Part shown: positions 60,193-64,000 of the stretch, in pieces | Numbering within the stretch: the stretch's first letter is position 1 | How the letters are laid out: each line of letters starts with the position of its first letter | Source: Karalla daura | Lineage: Eukaryota > Chordata > Actinopteri > Chaetodontiformes > Leiognathidae | Reading direction: 5' to 3' | Length of the DNA: 64,000 nt | NCBI GenBank assembly: GCA_029224185.1 | Contig: CM055189.1 | Span: 126,501-190,500 of the forward strand | Notes under the pieces: generated by a model | What the model saw: only the letters and a program-made list of their open reading frames with translations | Databases searched by the model: none | Told to the model about the DNA's origin: nothing | Position numbers and translations under genes: made by a program

Positions 60193-64000
<3,808 letters not shown>

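Overview
This is vertebrate nuclear DNA, almost certainly from a teleost fish. Every recognisable gene is split by GT-AG introns at the positions expected for vertebrate orthologues. The proteins (SOS1, EIF4A3, WASF3, TMEM178A, EOLA, a teleost-type neuropsin-group opsin) are vertebrate. The transposon relics (Tc1/mariner, PIF/Harbinger, a 5'-truncated LINE, hAT-like foldback elements) are typical of fish. The most striking property is an extreme load of micro- and minisatellites: many introns consist almost wholly of one private tandem array. Exon borders below were read by eye from splice consensus, reading phase and family knowledge. No database search was run.

Layout. 1-1453: the 3' end of gemin6 (+). 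1947-21310: the complete sos1 gene (-) in 22 coding exons giving about 1309 codons, with a GC-rich promoter holding two NRF1-like sites; gemin6 and sos1 are convergent. 22009-26327: tmem178a (-), four coding exons. 26330-32050: gene-free, repeat-rich spacer. 32060-34446: a SOUL/HEBP-family haem-binding protein gene (+). 34450-35660: no secure gene, but a puzzling minus-strand frame with a 27-bp (9-residue) in-frame repeat. 35957-42670: complete eif4a3 (-), 12 coding exons, 407 codons, with a CRE/ETS-type promoter. 42670-46100: transposon graveyard (Harbinger fragment followed by a truncated LINE) and tandem repeats. 46104-49480: a non-visual opsin gene (+) whose N- and C-terminal frames both break at long G runs. 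49500-51700: gene-free, with two inverted-repeat elements. 51840-56750: complete wasf3 (+), ten coding exons. 57094-58330: complete EOLA/ASCH-domain gene (+), three coding exons. 58720-59931: a decayed Tc1/mariner element. 60193-64000: the 3' half of an ALG13-like gene (-), running off the right edge.

Functional themes. The genes are not one pathway. sos1 (Ras/Rac GEF) and wasf3 (Arp2/3 activation downstream of Rac) both act in receptor-to-actin signalling. eif4a3 and gemin6 are RNA-processing factors (exon junction complex; SMN complex). tmem178a is a membrane protein, the SOUL protein is a likely haem/porphyrin binder, and the opsin is a photoreceptor. The gemin6-sos1-tmem178a group matches genes that sit together on human 2p22, supporting those orthology calls.
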